Part shown: positions 63,652 through 64,000 of the stretch, piece after piece | How positions within the stretch are numbered: the first letter of the stretch is position 1 | Layout of the letters: the number at the start of each line of letters is the position of its first letter | Translations under genes and position numbers: made by a program | Source of the DNA: Pseudobutyrivibrio sp. | Lineage (GTDB): Bacteria; Bacillota; Clostridia; Lachnospirales; Lachnospiraceae | Assembly (NCBI RefSeq): GCF_017471675.1 | Contig: NZ_JAFUSK010000066.1 | Location: 1-64,000, forward strand | Reading direction: 5' to 3' | DNA length: 64,000 nt | The notes under the pieces: generated by a model | Seen by the model: only the letters and a program-made list of their open reading frames with translations | Told to the model about the DNA's origin: nothing | Databases searched by the model: none

Positions 63652-64000
63652 ATGTCTGTTGCAATTACAGTTAAATACTATTTATTTCAGATTGGAACTT
63701 CAGATTTTCTGCATTCTTTTTTTTCCACGGTTGCATATAATCTTGAAGATGGGATTTGGGGGAGCAAATATCCTTTTTTGATGAAGGAGTTATACAGTGG
63801 AAGACTTAATAATAAAAATGTTGGTTTAGCAATGGAAGAACTAGTAATAATTAAGGAAAAATTAAGTGGAATATCTGTAAAAAATGTGGTTTGGGATATT
63901 GAAGACTTATCCAAGCAACCACCTTGGGGGGATAATATAAGTGTAGATATTACAGATTTATCAAATTATTTTGTAACAAGTGAAGGAGAAGACTTAATTA
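63652..64000 (+). CDS. Imm70-family immunity protein, truncated by the window end
   Basis: The frame from ATG 63652 runs open to the window edge (116 codons). QIGTSDFLHSFFSTVAYNLEDGIWGSKYPFLMKELYSGRL and NVVWDIEDLSKQPPWGDNIS match the Imm70 immunity family. It may be cognate to another toxin variant or an orphan immunity gene in the same array. Its 3' end is missing. Confidence 0.85.
   Translation, partial: MSVAITVKYYLFQIGTSDFLHSFFSTVAYNLEDGIWGSKYPFLMKELYSGRLNNKNVGLAMEELVIIKEKLSGISVKNVVWDIEDLSKQPPWGDNISVDITDLSNYFVTSEGEDLI

Noticed and set aside
1..64000. CRISPR arrays, rRNA or tRNA genes, complete insertion sequences
   Set aside because: No regularly spaced repeats, tRNA-like cloverleaf with CCA context, rRNA signatures or full transposase genes were noticed by eye.

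Overview
The window looks like the chromosome of an anaerobic, low-GC Firmicute. A Lachnospiraceae member of the Butyrivibrio/Pseudobutyrivibrio/Roseburia type is my best guess, from codon use, strong AGGAGG ribosome sites, a sufCBDSU operon with SufU, small Lachnospiraceae-type hypothetical proteins and an LXG toxin locus. This is inference; no rRNA is present to settle it.

Layout. (1) 1-14.8 kb is mostly housekeeping: a truncated Rpn-type nuclease, pta, recJ, a lipase-like hydrolase, a membrane protein, a methyltransferase, hslO, an L,D-transpeptidase, hisC, small membrane and Cys-rich proteins, a GH25 lysozyme, and an ECF S-component divergent from a MocR-type regulator. (2) 14.8-18.7 kb holds a polar amino-acid ABC importer and a PutP symporter. 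(3) 18.7-25.0 kb is a nifS-sufC-sufB-sufD-sufS-sufU Fe-S assembly operon. (4) 25.0-43.6 kb is the unusual part: a Cys-rich leader peptide with a terminator, a YezD-like protein, metK, a nitrogenase-like trio (NifH-, NifD- and NifK-type), two paralogous radical-SAM-like proteins with a C-x8-C-x2-C motif, MTA/SAH nucleosidase, a PNPOx-like flavoprotein, sulfonate/taurine-type ABC components, a second Cys-containing leader peptide, a MATE exporter, and a 2-hydroxyacyl-CoA-dehydratase/double-cubane-type reductase with two ATP-dependent activases. (5) 43.7-49.7 kb holds an HMA/SafE/cupredoxin membrane protein, an arylsulfotransferase-like enzyme and an organosulfur ABC transporter. (6) 49.7-52.0 kb is an inserted DUF3990-HTH-DUF1848 block. 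(7) 52.1-60.7 kb is sulfate import and activation (sbp-cysTWA-aprA-aprB-cysD-cysN). (8) 60.7-64 kb holds an FNT channel and an LXG-type toxin with immunity genes, running off the end.

Regions 3-7 look like one sulfur regulon. Four promoters, upstream of the Cys leader (25.1 kb), the HMA/SafE gene (43.7 kb), the arylsulfotransferase (45.2 kb) and sbp (52.1 kb), share one design: a -35 box, exactly 17 nt, a -10 box, then CCTATCAACCTAGTAG or a variant directly after the -10. The nifS promoter carries the same motif inverted plus a perfect 14-bp dyad around the -35. The regulator is not in the window. Two leader peptides rich in Cys codons suggest a second, cysteine-sensing layer of control.

Working hypothesis: the nitrogenase-like complex and the activase/dehydratase-like complex are ATP-driven low-potential reductases that release sulfur from imported organosulfur compounds without oxygen. 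They would do the job that O2-dependent SsuD/TauD do in aerobes; neither of those is seen here. The nitrogenase-like core has exactly one Cys in one subunit and three in the other. That predicts a single four-Cys [4Fe-4S] cluster, as in protochlorophyllide/chlorophyllide reductases, rather than a P-cluster plus FeMo-co, so N2 fixation is not expected. MetK, the nucleosidase and the Suf machinery would serve the radical-SAM and Fe-S enzymes.
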